NCBI GenBank assembly: GCA_945878375.1 | Contig: CAMDWG010000001.1 | Span: forward strand, 186,001 to 250,000 | Origin: Roseomonas mucosa | GTDB taxonomy: Bacteria > Pseudomonadota > Alphaproteobacteria > Acetobacterales > Acetobacteraceae | Direction of reading: 5' to 3' | Length of the DNA: 64,000 bases | In this document: positions 44,976 through 54,803 of the stretch, piece after piece | How the letters are laid out: each line of letters begins with the position of its first letter | Numbering within the stretch: position 1 is the stretch's first letter | Translations under genes and position numbers: made by a program | Notes under the pieces: generated by a model | The model's input: the letters and a program-made list of their open reading frames with translations, nothing else | Databases searched by the model: none | What the model was told of the DNA's origin: nothing

Positions 44976-46736
44976 TCAGCCGGACGGACGGGCGGCGGCG
45001 ACCGCGCCCGAGAGCCGCGCGGCATCCGCCGCGGGCAGCGGCAAGTAGCGCGCGCCCATGGCATCGGCCAGGCGCTTCGCATAGGGGTGCGGGCGCGGGG
45101 CGGTGTCCAGCAGCAGCGCGGCGATGCCGGCAGCGCGGATCGGCGCGGCGGCGGACAAGGCGTCTTCCTCCGCCATGGGACGACCCGCCGTGCCGTCGCG
45201 GGCGATATTCGCGCGCCCATCGGTCAGCAGCACCAGCAGCGGCGTGCGGCCGCGCCGCGACGTCTCCGCAGCCAGGGCGGCGGCGGCGTCGATGCCGGAG
45301 GCCAGCGGCGTCGGCCCGCCGCCGGGCAGCCCGGCGAGGCTGCGCTTGGCGCGAACGAGAGAGGGCGTCGGGGGCAGCAGGATCTCGGCCGCCCTGCCGC
45401 GGAAGGCGACCACGGCCACCTGGTCGCGCCGCACATAGCAATCGGCCAGCAGCATCTCCACCGCGCCCTTCGCCTCCGCCAGGCGATGCAACGCGGCGGA
45501 GCCGGAGGCGTCCACGACGAAGATCGCGGTGGTGCCGGTCTGGTGGCGGAAGCGGCGCAGGCGGATGTCTTCCACGCGGACCCGGATCGGCGGGCCCGCC
45601 GCATTCTCCCGCCGGCGCACCGCCTGCCAGGGCGCGGCGTTCCGCAGCGTCTCCACCAGCGCGAGCCGCGCGCCGGCGCGGAGCGGCCCGGCGAAGGTGC
45701 CGACAGGGCGGCCGCGCAGCGCGGCGTTGCGCCGCTGGCCCGCGCGACCCTCGGCGCCCTGGCGCTTCCGCGCGGCGTCGCGCAGTTGCAGCGTCTCCAG
45801 CAACCCCGCGGGCAGCGCGGCCTTCGCGGCGGCGACCAGCATCTCCTGCAATTCCTGCTGATCCGGGCCGCGTTCGGGCTGGTCGTCCTTGGGCGTCTCG
45901 TCCTTGGGCTGCTCGGGCTCCGGCGGCGGTTCCGGCTGGGCGTCGTCGTCCATCGGGACCGTCATGGCGCGGGGCGCGAGCACGAGCCGCGCGGCCAGCC
46001 CCGCATCCTCCTTCGTCACCACCGGATGCCCGGCCAGCGCGGCGGCGGCCCGCGCGGCGCGCAAGGCGAAGAGCGGCGCGCGGAGATCCTCGACGCCGAG
46101 CGAAGCCGCGACGCCGCACAGGGCCTCGACAAGCCCGTCCTCGGCCGTGACGCCGGGCAGGCGCTGGCGCGCCGCGCGGATCGCGGCGGCGTCGCCGCGC
46201 AGCGCGGCTGGCGGCAGGGTGGTGAGGTCCAGGTGAAAGGCCAGCCGCGCCCGCAGCGCCGCCGGCACAATCTCCTCCGGCGCGATGCCCTCATCCAGAG
46301 CAACAAGCCCGAAGGCGGCCGGCTGGCGCGCGGCGAGGCCATCGCGCTGCACCGCGACCTCTCGCGCATCCATCACGGCGCAGATGCGCGCGGCCGTCGG
46401 CGTTTCCATCCGCTCCGCCATCGCGGCGACCACGATGCCGCCATGGGCTTCCGCCAGCACGCCGCGTTCCGCCACGGGACGGCCGGCGGCCAGCGTCGCC
46501 GACAGGTCGAGACCGCCCAGCAGGCGACTATCCGGGATGCCAAGCGGCAGACGACGCCAGGGCTCGCCCGGCGCGAGGCCTGCGCGCACCAGGCCGAGCC
46601 ACGCATCCCGCGCCGGCCCGGGCGCCGCACGCAGCACGGCGCCGCCAAGCCCCACCGGATCGATGGCAAGCAGACAGGCCGCGAGGGCGGCATCGGCCGC
46701 GGCATCCACCGCGGGCGGGCTGCCCGCGTTCTGCAT
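44976..46736 (-). CDS. bchD: Magnesium chelatase subunit D
   Basis: This 586-aa AAA+-like subunit forms the BchI-BchD motor that drives Mg insertion by BchH. The N-terminal half is a degenerate AAA domain. The middle is an acidic Pro-rich linker (PEPPPEPEQPKDETPKDD). The C-terminal half is a VWA/integrin I domain with the MIDAS motif VVDASGSAALHRL. The ATG at 46736 shares one base with the bchI stop (TGATG); a GTG directly before it is also possible. Confidence 0.94.
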   Translation of the reverse strand: MQNAGSPPAVDAAADAALAACLLAIDPVGLGGAVLRAAPGPARDAWLGLVRAGLAPGEPWRRLPLGIPDSRLLGGLDLSATLAAGRPVAERGVLAEAHGGIVVAAMAERMETPTAARICAVMDAREVAVQRDGLAARQPAAFGLVALDEGIAPEEIVPAALRARLAFHLDLTTLPPAALRGDAAAIRAARQRLPGVTAEDGLVEALCGVAASLGVEDLRAPLFALRAARAAAALAGHPVVTKEDAGLAARLVLAPRAMTVPMDDDAQPEPPPEPEQPKDETPKDDQPERGPDQQELQEMLVAAAKAALPAGLLETLQLRDAARKRQGAEGRAGQRRNAALRGRPVGTFAGPLRAGARLALVETLRNAAPWQAVRRRENAAGPPIRVRVEDIRLRRFRHQTGTTAIFVVDASGSAALHRLAEAKGAVEMLLADCYVRRDQVAVVAFRGRAAEILLPPTPSLVRAKRSLAGLPGGGPTPLASGIDAAAALAAETSRRGRTPLLVLLTDGRANIARDGTAGRPMAEEDALSAAAPIRAAGIAALLLDTAPRPHPYAKRLADAMGARYLPLPAADAARLSGAVAAARPSG

Positions 46737-47857
46737 CACGGGGGCAGGACTTCGGCCAAGGCCCGCTCCACGCGGGTGCCGGCCACCGCCTCATCCAGCG
46801 GATCGCGCCGCAGGCGATGCCGCAGGGCGGGGGCGGCGATGCGGCGCAGATGCGCCACCGTCACCTCCGCATCACCCTCCAGCGCGGCCAGGGCGCGCGC
46901 GGTCCGCATGAGTGTCAGTTCGCCGCGCAGCCCATCCGTGCCGAGCGCGAGGCAGAGCTTCGCCGTATCGGCCAGCGTCGCATCCGTCACCCGCACTTTC
47001 GGCAGCAGCCGGCGCGCGGCCAGGATGCGCCGGCGCGTCGCCGCTTCCTCCCGCGCCCAGGCGGCGACGAAGCGGCGCGGATCGCGTTCGAAGGCGTCGC
47101 GGCGGCGCACCACCTCGATCCGCGTCGGCAGGTCCTTGGGCGTACGAACTTCGACCGCGAGGCCGAAGCGATCGGTCAGCTGCGGGCGCAGCTCCCCTTC
47201 CTCCGGGTTGCCGCTGCCGATCAGCACGAAGCGGGCGGGGTGGCGGATGCTGATGCCCTCGCGCTCCACCACATTCTCGCCGGAGGCGGCGACATCGAGC
47301 AGGAGATCGACCAGGTGATCCTCCAGCAGGTTCACTTCGTCGATGTAGAGGAAGCCGCGATGGGCGCGGGCGAGCAGGCCGGGCTCGAAGGCCTTCACGC
47401 CTTCCGCCAGCGCGCGTTCGATATCCAGCGCGCCGGTCACGCGATCCTCGGTGGCGCCGAGCGGCAGGTCCACGACCGGCACCGGCACCTGCACCGCCAC
47501 GCGGCGCGACGAGGCGCGGCAGGCCTCGCACAGCCCCGCCGGGCGGCCGGGATCGCAGGCGAAGGCACAGCCCGCGACCGCGCGCATCGGCGGCAGCAGC
47601 GCGGCCAGGGCCCGCACGGTGGTGGATTTGCCGGTGCCGCGATCGCCGAACACCAGCACGCCGCCGATCGCCGGGTCCACCGCTGCGATCAGCAAGGCGA
47701 GCTTCATCTCGTCCTGCCCGACGATGGCGGAGAAGGGGAAGACCAGCCGCACCGGCCGCGAGGCCGCGCCGCCCCGCTTGCGCGCGGCAGCGGGCTTCGC
47801 CGCGACGGAGACGTCCTCGGCCGACACGGCGCGGGGGTCCGGGCCGGACGCGTCCAT
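46736..47857 (-). CDS. bchI: Magnesium chelatase ATPase subunit I
   Basis: This 373-aa AAA+ ATPase has Walker A GDRGTGKST (71-79), Walker B RGFLYIDEVNLL, and IGSGNPEEGELRPQLTDRFG with sensor and arginine-finger residues. A short Ala/Lys-rich N-terminal extension precedes the core. Its ATG overlaps the hemA stop by one base, which ties Mg insertion to ALA synthesis at the translational level. This junction is less common than crtA-bchI. Confidence 0.96.
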   Translation of the reverse strand: MDASGPDPRAVSAEDVSVAAKPAAARKRGGAASRPVRLVFPFSAIVGQDEMKLALLIAAVDPAIGGVLVFGDRGTGKSTTVRALAALLPPMRAVAGCAFACDPGRPAGLCEACRASSRRVAVQVPVPVVDLPLGATEDRVTGALDIERALAEGVKAFEPGLLARAHRGFLYIDEVNLLEDHLVDLLLDVAASGENVVEREGISIRHPARFVLIGSGNPEEGELRPQLTDRFGLAVEVRTPKDLPTRIEVVRRRDAFERDPRRFVAAWAREEAATRRRILAARRLLPKVRVTDATLADTAKLCLALGTDGLRGELTLMRTARALAALEGDAEVTVAHLRRIAAPALRHRLRRDPLDEAVAGTRVERALAEVLPP

Positions 47858-49068
47858 CAGGCCGCCCGGCGCAGGCGGAACTGGGACCATACGGCTTCGA
47901 GGCTCTGGACCAGATGATCCATGTCAGCGTCAGTGTGCACCGGGCTCGGGGTGATCCGCAGGCGCTCCGTGCCCCGCGGCACGGTGGGGTAATTGATCGG
48001 CTGCACGTAGATCCCGTAGCGGTCCAGCAGCAGGTCGCTGATCTGCTTGCACTGCACGGGGTCGTAGACCATCACCGGCACGATGTGGCTGACGTTGTCG
48101 AGATGCGGCACATGGATCTCATCCAGGCGGCGGCGCAGCGTCCGCGCGCGTTCCTGCAGCTGCTCGCGTTCCGTGTTGCTCTGCTTCAGGTGCTGGATCG
48201 CGGCGCGCGTGCCAGCCGCCACCGCCGGCGGCAGGGCGGTCGAGAAAATGAAGCCGGAGGCGAAGCTGCGGACGAAATCGACCATGGCGGCGGAGCCGGC
48301 GATGTAGCCGCCGATCACGCCGAAGGCCTTGGCCAGCGTGCCCTCGATGACCGTCACGCGATGCGCGACGCCGTCGCGTTCGGTGATGCCGCCGCCGCGC
48401 GCGCCATACAGGCCGGTCGCATGCACCTCGTCGCAATAGGTCATGGCACCGAACTCATCGGCGGCGTCGCAGATGGCGGCGATGGGCGCGATATCGCCAT
48501 CCATCGAATAGACGCTTTCGAAGGCGACCAGCTTCGGCGCGTCCCGCGGCAATTCGGACAGGATGCGGCGGAGGTCGGCCACGTCGTTGTGGCGGAACAG
48601 GCGGCGTTCCGCGCGGCTGTGGCGCATGCCTTCGATCATCGAGGCATGGTTCATCTCATCCGACACGATCACGCAGCCGGGCATCCGCGCCGCGAGCGTG
48701 GACAGCGTCGCCCAATTGGACATGTAGCCCGAATTGAACAGCAGCGCCGCTTCCGTGCCGTGCAGATCGGCCAGTTCCTGTTCCAGCAGGACATGCATGT
48801 GGTTGGTGCCGGAGATGTTGCGCGTGCCGCCGGCGCCGGCGCCGTAGCGGTCCAGCGCCTCATGCATCGCGGCGAGCACCTTCGGGTGCTGGCCCATGCC
48901 GAGATAGTCGTTGGAGCACCACACGGTGACCTCCCGCGCCTTCCCGGCATCGTGGCGGATGGCGCGCGGAAAGCTGCCGGCCTGGCGTTCGATATCGGCG
49001 AAGACGCGGTAGCGCCCTTCGCGCCGAAGCCCGTCGAGCTGCGCGCGGAAGAAGCTTTCGTAGTTCAT
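47857..49068 (-). CDS. hemA: 5-aminolevulinate synthase
   Basis: This 403-aa PLP enzyme condenses glycine and succinyl-CoA, the first step of tetrapyrrole synthesis in alphaproteobacteria. Key features are [40 protein letters not shown], the PLP lysine in [14 protein letters not shown], and the C-terminal [18 protein letters not shown]. The ATG at 49068 is preceded by a GGGGG ribosome site. An exact FNR box lies about 97 bases upstream, and the gene overlaps bchI. Confidence 0.97.
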   Translation of the reverse strand: MNYESFFRAQLDGLRREGRYRVFADIERQAGSFPRAIRHDAGKAREVTVWCSNDYLGMGQHPKVLAAMHEALDRYGAGAGGTRNISGTNHMHVLLEQELADLHGTEAALLFNSGYMSNWATLSTLAARMPGCVIVSDEMNHASMIEGMRHSRAERRLFRHNDVADLRRILSELPRDAPKLVAFESVYSMDGDIAPIAAICDAADEFGAMTYCDEVHATGLYGARGGGITERDGVAHRVTVIEGTLAKAFGVIGGYIAGSAAMVDFVRSFASGFIFSTALPPAVAAGTRAAIQHLKQSNTEREQLQERARTLRRRLDEIHVPHLDNVSHIVPVMVYDPVQCKQISDLLLDRYGIYVQPINYPTVPRGTERLRITPSPVHTDADMDHLVQSLEAVWSQFRLRRAA

Positions 49069-49164
49069 GCCAGCCCCCACAGAACCATTGGCGCCACCAG
49101 CCACAAGCCATGTCGCGACGGCGCGGCGCGACCAGCATCCTCGCAGAGCCGCGAGGCGGCATCC

Positions 49165-49178
49165 TTGATCACGATCAA
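49165..49178 (-). promoter_or_regulatory. Exact FNR box upstream of hemA
   Basis: TTGATCACGATCAA matches the TTGAT-N4-ATCAA consensus in all ten positions. It lies in the 136-base puhE-hemA gap, 97 bases before the hemA ATG. FnrL control of hemA at low oxygen is known in Rhodobacter, and the same is likely here. Confidence 0.88.
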
Positions 49179-49204
49179 TATCACCTGCCGCATCCCACCC
49201 CGCC

Positions 49205-50008
49205 TCATGCCAGGGTGGACGGCTCGGGCCGCCCCCCCGTCTTCGGGGTGGGCCGGGAGGCAAGGCCCCAGCGCCAGAGCGCATCGGCCGAGACCGGCAG
49301 CACCATGAACAGATGCTCGAGCAACCCGAGCGCCACCAGGGTGGCGAGAAGCGTGAAGCCCACCGCCTCATGCCGCGTGGCGTCGGGCGCCAGCGCGGCC
49401 AAAGCCAGCAGCACGCAGGCCGTCGCCCCGGCGGCCACGGAGACCGGGAACAGGATGTTCATGGGACGCCGCGCGAAGAAGCTTTCGAGATAGCGAAGGT
49501 GGTCCGGCAGGAAAGCTTCCGAAAGGTTCCGCACACCAAGGAAAACGTTGATCTTCGCGCTTTGCCGCATCACCCAGAACGCCAGGAAAGTCCAAGTTCC
49601 AATCTGGTTCGGTGCGCCCCATGTCAAGCCGATGATGGCCGCGGCCATGACGATTATGGCCAATTCATGCCAGAGCAGCGCCGCCAGCGCGGCCCTCAGG
49701 CGCGGCCAGCCGGCCAGCCCGGGCGGGATCGCCGTCCGGCGCGGGCCGGTGACCAGTCCAGTCAGGAAAGCGATCTCGATCCAGGCCCAGCACAACAGAC
49801 CGCAGACGAAGCCGAACCAGGCCCCGGCCGCATTGGTATTCCAGGCCAGCGCATGCAGGCCGAACAGCCCCGCCAGCAGCAGCGTGGTGGCGCCCAGCAT
49901 GGTCCAACGGAAGGTTTCCCGCCGCAATCCGTCCAGATAGATGATCAGCCCCGTGCTGAACCACCACAGCAGAAGCGTGAACAGGGCGGGAAGCCCGTAC
50001 TCGGCCAT
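49205..50008 (-). CDS. puhE: Photosynthetic complex assembly protein PuhE
   Basis: This 267-aa polytopic membrane protein has about seven helices and is the conserved photosynthesis-cluster assembly protein also known as DUF3623. Typical segments are [47 protein letters not shown] and [11 protein letters not shown]. It modulates reaction-centre/LH assembly in Rhodobacter. It lies 14 bases after acsF. Confidence 0.93.
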   Translation of the reverse strand: MAEYGLPALFTLLLWWFSTGLIIYLDGLRRETFRWTMLGATTLLLAGLFGLHALAWNTNAAGAWFGFVCGLLCWAWIEIAFLTGLVTGPRRTAIPPGLAGWPRLRAALAALLWHELAIIVMAAAIIGLTWGAPNQIGTWTFLAFWVMRQSAKINVFLGVRNLSEAFLPDHLRYLESFFARRPMNILFPVSVAAGATACVLLALAALAPDATRHEAVGFTLLATLVALGLLEHLFMVLPVSADALWRWGLASRPTPKTGGRPEPSTLA

Positions 50009-50022
50009 GCGGCGGCGTCCCC

Positions 50023-51099
50023 CTACCAGGCCGGGGACATGCGGACATCGGCCGGCAGCGCATGCCGGCGCGGGCGCAGCAGGTACAGCCGGCCGAAGAT
50101 GGCGGCGGCGGCCGCGGACAGGCCGGCCTGCTTCAGCTTGCCCATCACGCCGCCCTGGGTCTTGGCCCGCCCCATCGCCCCCGCGATCCGGTTCAGCCGC
50201 TGCAGGCCGCGCAGGAAGGCGGGGTGGTCGACATCGAGCGTGTCGGGGAAGACCTGGCGGCAGATCTCCTCCGTGATGCGGAAGACCCGCATGTCGTAGT
50301 CGGTGGCATCCATGCCCAGCGCCTTGTGGAATTCCGGGCGGTCATGGTCGCGCACGAACATCGTCGCGAAGACCGCCAGCTGGAAGAAGCGCGCCCAGAG
50401 GCGGTTCACGCCCTTCAGCAGATCCGGGTTGGCGCGCATCAGCAGCGCGAAAGCTTCCCCATGGCGGAACTCGTCGTTGCACCACTTCTCGAACCACTTG
50501 AAGATCGGGTGGATCCGCAGTTCCGGATGCCGCTCGAACTGCCGGAAGATGGTGATGTAGCGCGCATAGCCGATCTTCTCGGACAGGTAGGTTGCGTAGA
50601 AGATGAACTTCGGCTGGAAGTAGTGATACTTCTTCGCCTTGGTGAGGAAGCCGAGGTCCACGCCGACATTCATGTCCTTCAGCGTGTCGTTGATGAACCC
50701 CGCATGCCGCGATTCATCGCGCGCCATCACGCCGAACAGATCCTTCATGTCCGGGTTGGTGACGCGCTTCTTGATCTCGGCGTAGAGCACGCAGCCCGAG
50801 AACTCGGCCGTCACGCTGCTGACCAGGAATTCCAGGAATTCCTTCTGCAGCGGCTCTGGCAGGGTCTTCAGGTCGAAGGCGTCGAATTCCGCCGTGCGGA
50901 TGAAATGGCCGCGGTTCGGATCGGCGTGGAACTCCGCCATCAGCGCGTCCCACTGCTCGCGCACCGACTCGACGCTGATCGCGTCCATCGCGGCGAAATC
51001 CGTGGTGTAGAAGCGCGGCGAGAGCACGGTCTCGGTCAGCGCGAGCTTCGTGCTTTCGCTGGAGGAGGAAGGGCGCCCGGCGGGCGTCATGGCGTTCAT
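50023..51099 (-). CDS. acsF: Aerobic Mg-protoporphyrin IX monomethyl ester cyclase
   Basis: This 358-aa di-iron oxygenase forms ring E using O2. The two ExxH di-iron motifs are DESRHAGF and DEFRHGEAF, with long helices between ([20 protein letters not shown]). The length is exactly usual. The ATG at 51099 has AAGGAGG upstream and overlaps the stop of the preceding 105-aa gene by four bases. With no bchE in the window, ring E closure here depends on oxygen. Confidence 0.97.
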   Translation of the reverse strand: MNAMTPAGRPSSSSESTKLALTETVLSPRFYTTDFAAMDAISVESVREQWDALMAEFHADPNRGHFIRTAEFDAFDLKTLPEPLQKEFLEFLVSSVTAEFSGCVLYAEIKKRVTNPDMKDLFGVMARDESRHAGFINDTLKDMNVGVDLGFLTKAKKYHYFQPKFIFYATYLSEKIGYARYITIFRQFERHPELRIHPIFKWFEKWCNDEFRHGEAFALLMRANPDLLKGVNRLWARFFQLAVFATMFVRDHDRPEFHKALGMDATDYDMRVFRITEEICRQVFPDTLDVDHPAFLRGLQRLNRIAGAMGRAKTQGGVMGKLKQAGLSAAAAAIFGRLYLLRPRRHALPADVRMSPAW

Positions 51100-51413
51100 G
51101 CGGCCTCCTTGGGCTCGAAGCCGCAATGATAGAGTTCCGTCAGTTCGAACAGCGCGGCCCATTGGGTCCAGACGCGCTCGATCGGGCCGGCGCGATAGAC
51201 GGTCGCGCGCGTCTCGAAGGTGATCTTCTCGCCGAAGTCGATATGGTCGGGCGCGCCGTGCACCAGCACCCGGTCGCCCGGGCGCAGCTCGATCCCTTCC
51301 GGGATGGCGTTGGCGTGGAAGAACTCCGCCGTCCGCTCGATTTCCACTGTACAGGGCACTTCGACGGTTCGTCCGCCGAAGATCGCCCGGCCCACTCCCC
51401 AGTGGTCCGTCAT
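51096..51413 (-). CDS. Conserved photosynthesis-cluster protein between puhC and acsF
   Basis: This 105-aa soluble protein lacks membrane helices. It reads [40 protein letters not shown], then [20 protein letters not shown]. The middle looks like a small beta-barrel. I have no functional name for it. Its stop overlaps the acsF ATG, so its amount is coupled to the cyclase, which makes a role in AcsF function or complex assembly plausible. Confidence 0.85.
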   Translation of the reverse strand: MTDHWGVGRAIFGGRTVEVPCTVEIERTAEFFHANAIPEGIELRPGDRVLVHGAPDHIDFGEKITFETRATVYRAGPIERVWTQWAALFELTELYHCGFEPKEAA

Positions 51414-51420
51414 GGCGCTC

Positions 51421-51870
51421 TTACTCCTCTGTTGTCAGCAAACGCAGGAATGCTTCGACATTGCTTCGCCCGAAGGCATGCAACTCCATCGTGTTGCCAT
51501 TCGCCATATCCTGCAGCGTGATCCTCCCATCCGGCCAGGCGCTGAGCCGGAATGGCTGGTCCGGCCCGATCTCCGCCAGCCGACGCTGCCGCACGAGACC
51601 GCGCATCGCGCCGCGCACGAAGCCCTCCGTCCCCGGCTCCACGACCTCGATCTGGCGACCGTCGCGCGCATCGGTCACCACCACAGCACCATCCGCGCGA
51701 TCGGTGAAGCGAATATCGCGGGTCGCGGCGGGTATTGTGCCGACCGCCGCTGGATTCACCGGCGCCTGGTGCCCGAGCGTCGTCAGGAAGAAGGTGCCGG
51801 CCAGCACCAGCGCGGTGCCGAACACCATCCCCCGGGGCAGCGAGCCGTTCCGCATGAAGGCGCCGGACAT
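51421..51870 (-). CDS. puhC: Photosynthetic complex assembly protein PuhC
   Basis: This 149-aa protein has one N-terminal helix (GMVFGTALVLAGTFFLTTLG) and a periplasmic or cytoplasmic domain with RDIRFTDRADGAVVVTDARD, GFVRGAMRGLVRQRR and AWPDGRITLQDMANG. It matches the alphaproteobacterial assembly protein PuhC, needed for full RC-LH1 levels. The ATG at 51870 has GAGGGAG six bases upstream; an ATG two codons earlier touches that site. It lies 11 bases after puhB. Confidence 0.9.
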   Translation of the reverse strand: MSGAFMRNGSLPRGMVFGTALVLAGTFFLTTLGHQAPVNPAAVGTIPAATRDIRFTDRADGAVVVTDARDGRQIEVVEPGTEGFVRGAMRGLVRQRRLAEIGPDQPFRLSAWPDGRITLQDMANGNTMELHAFGRSNVEAFLRLLTTEE

Positions 51871-51881
51871 CGCCATCTCCC

Positions 51882-52559
51882 TCAGGCCATTGCCTCGGTG
51901 CCGGACTGCCGGGCGGGGCGCCCGGCGGGCTCCGTCGTCATGGCGCGCACCGGCATCGCCGCGGCGGCGGACAGCGCGCGGCCCAGCATCTGCGCGACCG
52001 CCTGCGGGTCCGCAACCGCCCGCAGCGTGGGCTGCGGCCGGGAGATCTGCCAGGACCGCGTGTAGGGCCACAGCGCCACCCAGGACACGCGATGCGGCGC
52101 CATGATCTGCAGCGCGATGTCGCCCGTGCCATCGGCATGGGGCGCGAGCCCGGCGCTGCTGATCAGCGCGAAGGGAATGTTCACCGTCATCGGCAGGGCA
52201 ACGCCCGTGCGGATCACCACCCGCCGCGAGGTGATGGTGTAGAGCGTGCTGCGCGCCGACGCCCAGCCATAGAGCGCGAGCAGCGCGAGCGGCACCGCGC
52301 CGATCACCAGGATCAACGCCGCCCCCTGCGCGATCGCCGCCGCGCCGAGGCCTTCGGCATAGAGCGCCGTACCCCGCCACAGCGCGAGGAGCAGGAAGTA
52401 GACGCTCAGCCAGCGCAGATGCAGCGCACGGCGGGCGAGCCCGCCGAAACGCGGCGCGCCCTGCCAGATGATGGTCTCCCCGGCCGGCAGCGGGGCGGGA
52501 AGCCCCGGCACCGGCTCGCTGTCATGCTCGAAGAATTCGGCGCGCGGGGCGGCGGTCAT
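51882..52559 (-). CDS. puhB: Photosynthetic complex assembly protein PuhB
   Basis: This 225-aa protein has two or three membrane helices in the first half (LSVYFLLLALWRGTALYAE; ALILVIGAVPLALLALYGW) and a bacterial PH-like domain (STLYTITSRRVVIRTGVALPMTVNIPF). PuhB assists reaction-centre assembly. Its ATG overlaps the puhA stop by four bases. Confidence 0.93.
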   Translation of the reverse strand: MTAAPRAEFFEHDSEPVPGLPAPLPAGETIIWQGAPRFGGLARRALHLRWLSVYFLLLALWRGTALYAEGLGAAAIAQGAALILVIGAVPLALLALYGWASARSTLYTITSRRVVIRTGVALPMTVNIPFALISSAGLAPHADGTGDIALQIMAPHRVSWVALWPYTRSWQISRPQPTLRAVADPQAVAQMLGRALSAAAAMPVRAMTTEPAGRPARQSGTEAMA

Positions 52560-53344
52560 GCGAAGGGCTCGCTGTCACCGGGCTGGGCGTAGAGTTCGCC
52601 GCCGCCGAAATAGCCGCTGATGCGGTCTTCCTCGCGCAGCGTCACACGTTCCGGATGGGCGGTGACGGGGGCGGCCGCGATCTGCGCGCAGGTCGCGGTG
52701 TCGCACTTCACCGGCCCATCGCCGCTCCAGCGCACGACGCCGAGCGGGATCAGCACGCGCTTGGCGCCATCCACCACCTCGACCTCGATGTAGCGCAGCA
52801 GGACATCGGACTTGTCGACCCAGAGATCGACGACCGTGCCGGCCACCTTGCCGTCGAGGCCCATCACCGGCCGGCCACGGATCTCGGGATCTTCCTCGGG
52901 GATCGTCCAGCCGGGCGCGGCCCGCAGCGGGACCATCTTCGGCTCGCCATGGTCCCAATCCAGGTCGGGCGTGTCGGCGCGCAGCGAATAGGATGCCGCG
53001 CCCACGCCATCCTGCATCGGATCGCCGAGCGCGATCTGCGACGCGCCGGGGAAGGGATCATAGGCCTGCAGGATGCCGGTCATGTCGCGTTCTTCCATCG
53101 CGCCCGGCGCCCGGGCCACGCCATGGCCGTGCGGCAGGATGAAGGTCTTCGCATCCGGCGTGGCGGGGAACCCCTCGATCGGCGCGCGGAGCGGCCGGCC
53201 ATCGGGGTCCGAGACGAGCGGGTAGCCCTCGCGCTTGCCCTCGCGCTGCAGCCACAGGACCAGCACCAGGAAGAAGGCGAAGAACAGATACAGCGACAAG
53301 GCGGCGACGTCCGTGAAGACGTTGGTGGGGGGGATGGCTTGCAT
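52556..53344 (-). CDS. puhA: Reaction centre H subunit
   Basis: This 262-aa subunit has one N-terminal membrane helix (ALSLYLFFAFFLVLVLWLQREGKREGYPL) and a cytoplasmic PRC-barrel domain. GKVAGTVVDLWVDKSDVLLRYIEVEV is the barrel core, and KTFILPHG and LRADTPDLDWDHGEPKMVPL are typical of PuhA. It caps the QA/QB side. The ATG at 53344 has GGAGG upstream. It lies 19 bases after lhaA. Confidence 0.97.
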   Translation of the reverse strand: MQAIPPTNVFTDVAALSLYLFFAFFLVLVLWLQREGKREGYPLVSDPDGRPLRAPIEGFPATPDAKTFILPHGHGVARAPGAMEERDMTGILQAYDPFPGASQIALGDPMQDGVGAASYSLRADTPDLDWDHGEPKMVPLRAAPGWTIPEEDPEIRGRPVMGLDGKVAGTVVDLWVDKSDVLLRYIEVEVVDGAKRVLIPLGVVRWSGDGPVKCDTATCAQIAAAPVTAHPERVTLREEDRISGYFGGGELYAQPGDSEPFA

Positions 53345-53363
53345 GCGGACCTCCGTTGATCCC

Positions 53364-54803
53364 TCAGACTTGGGCGGACCCGGCGACACCGGATCTGGGT
53401 TGCGGCCGCATCTGGGTGCTGCCCGTGCCACGCACGAGCGGACCGACCACGGCCAAGGTGACGAACAGCAATGCGATCTCGGCGGCATAGACCACGACGT
53501 AGCCCGTCGCGGGGCCGGACATCGCTTCCCCCAGCGTGCCCTGCGCGGCCAGCGCGCTGACGATGTCGCGGACGATGCCGCCGGTGGCGATGGCAAGCCC
53601 CGCCGCCGTGGCCTGCACCGCGCCCCAGACGCCAAGCGCGAGCCCGACCTGCTGCGCTGGCGCGAGGCGCATGCAGGCCGTGAGCGTGGCATGGGTGAAC
53701 AGGCCGCCGCCCAGCCCGATGCAGAGCGTACCCAGCGCGAACATAAGCGCGGAGTCGACGAGCCCAGACATGATCACCAGCGCGAAGGCCATCAGCCCCG
53801 TCAGCGCCCCATAGGCCGCCAGGCGATGCGCGTCCGCCCCCGCCGAAAGCCGCCTTGCGCCGGCGATGAAGCCCACCGCGCCGCCACCCGCGAGCAGGGC
53901 GCTGAGCCCCGTCGTCGCACCGACGCCAAGGCCGAGGATCTGCCCGCCATAGGGCTCCAGCAGCACGTCCTGCATCGCGAAGCCGGCCGTGCCGAGCCCC
54001 GCCGCCAGTAGCCTGCGGTCCCAGGAGGCGACCGCGCGCAGGATCCGAAGGCTCTCCAGGAAGCTGCGGCCGCCGGCCTGCAGGCCGTCGGTGCGCGTGG
54101 GATCGCGTGCTTCCTGCTTCCACATGGCGATGAAGTTCAGGACCAGCGTCATCGCCGCGCAGCCCTGGATCACCTGGATCAGGCGCAGTTGGCTGAAATC
54201 CGCCAGCGCCAGGCCGAAGACCACCGCCGCGAGCACCATGCCGAACAGCAGCATGAGCGAGAGCACGGCGACCACATTCGGCTGCGACTCCCGCGGCGCC
54301 AGATCCGTCGCCAGCGCGAGACCCACGGTCTGCACCGCATGCATCCCCGCGCCCACCATCAGGAACGCGATCGCGGCGGAGGCCTGCGCGACCCAGGGCG
54401 GCGCCCAGGTGTCGCCCGACAGCACGATCAGCGCGAAGGGCATCATCGCCAGCCCGCCGAACTGCACGATGGTCCCGAGCCAGATATAGGGCACCCGCCG
54501 CCAGCCCAGCAGCGAACGATAGGTGTCGGATTTGAACCCGATCAGCGCGCGCAGCGGCGCGAAGACCAGCGGCAGGGCCAGCATCGTCGCGACCAGCCCG
54601 GCCGCGACGCCCAGTTCCACGATCATCACGCGGTTCAGCGTGCCGATCAGCAGCACGGCGCTCATCCCGCAGGAAATCTGGAACAGCGACAGCCGCAGCA
54701 GCCGCGACCAGGGCAGGTCGGCGGAGGTGGCGTCAGCGAAGGGCAGCAGGTGGCTTCCCACCCGCGTCCAGACGCGCGCCATCTTCGCCTCGACCCGGTT
54801 CAT
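53364..54803 (-). CDS. lhaA: LH1 assembly protein, PucC/LhaA family
   Basis: This 479-aa membrane protein of the BCD/PucC family of MFS-like transporters has about 12 helices. FAPLRALIGFKSDTYRSLLGWRRVPYIWLGT is the highly conserved signature, and FGMVLAAVVFGLALAD and GLGGGLFTHATLTACM follow. LhaA is needed for LH1 assembly and probably hands over bacteriochlorophyll. Its ATG overlaps the bchM stop by four bases. Confidence 0.95.
   Translation of the reverse strand: MNRVEAKMARVWTRVGSHLLPFADATSADLPWSRLLRLSLFQISCGMSAVLLIGTLNRVMIVELGVAAGLVATMLALPLVFAPLRALIGFKSDTYRSLLGWRRVPYIWLGTIVQFGGLAMMPFALIVLSGDTWAPPWVAQASAAIAFLMVGAGMHAVQTVGLALATDLAPRESQPNVVAVLSLMLLFGMVLAAVVFGLALADFSQLRLIQVIQGCAAMTLVLNFIAMWKQEARDPTRTDGLQAGGRSFLESLRILRAVASWDRRLLAAGLGTAGFAMQDVLLEPYGGQILGLGVGATTGLSALLAGGGAVGFIAGARRLSAGADAHRLAAYGALTGLMAFALVIMSGLVDSALMFALGTLCIGLGGGLFTHATLTACMRLAPAQQVGLALGVWGAVQATAAGLAIATGGIVRDIVSALAAQGTLGEAMSGPATGYVVVYAAEIALLFVTLAVVGPLVRGTGSTQMRPQPRSGVAGSAQV

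Noticed and set aside
44154-47318. A 1054-codon open frame on the plus strand
   Set aside because: It lies opposite bchO, bchD and bchI, has the low-complexity Arg/Gly/Gln composition of antisense frames in GC-rich DNA, and shows no domain.
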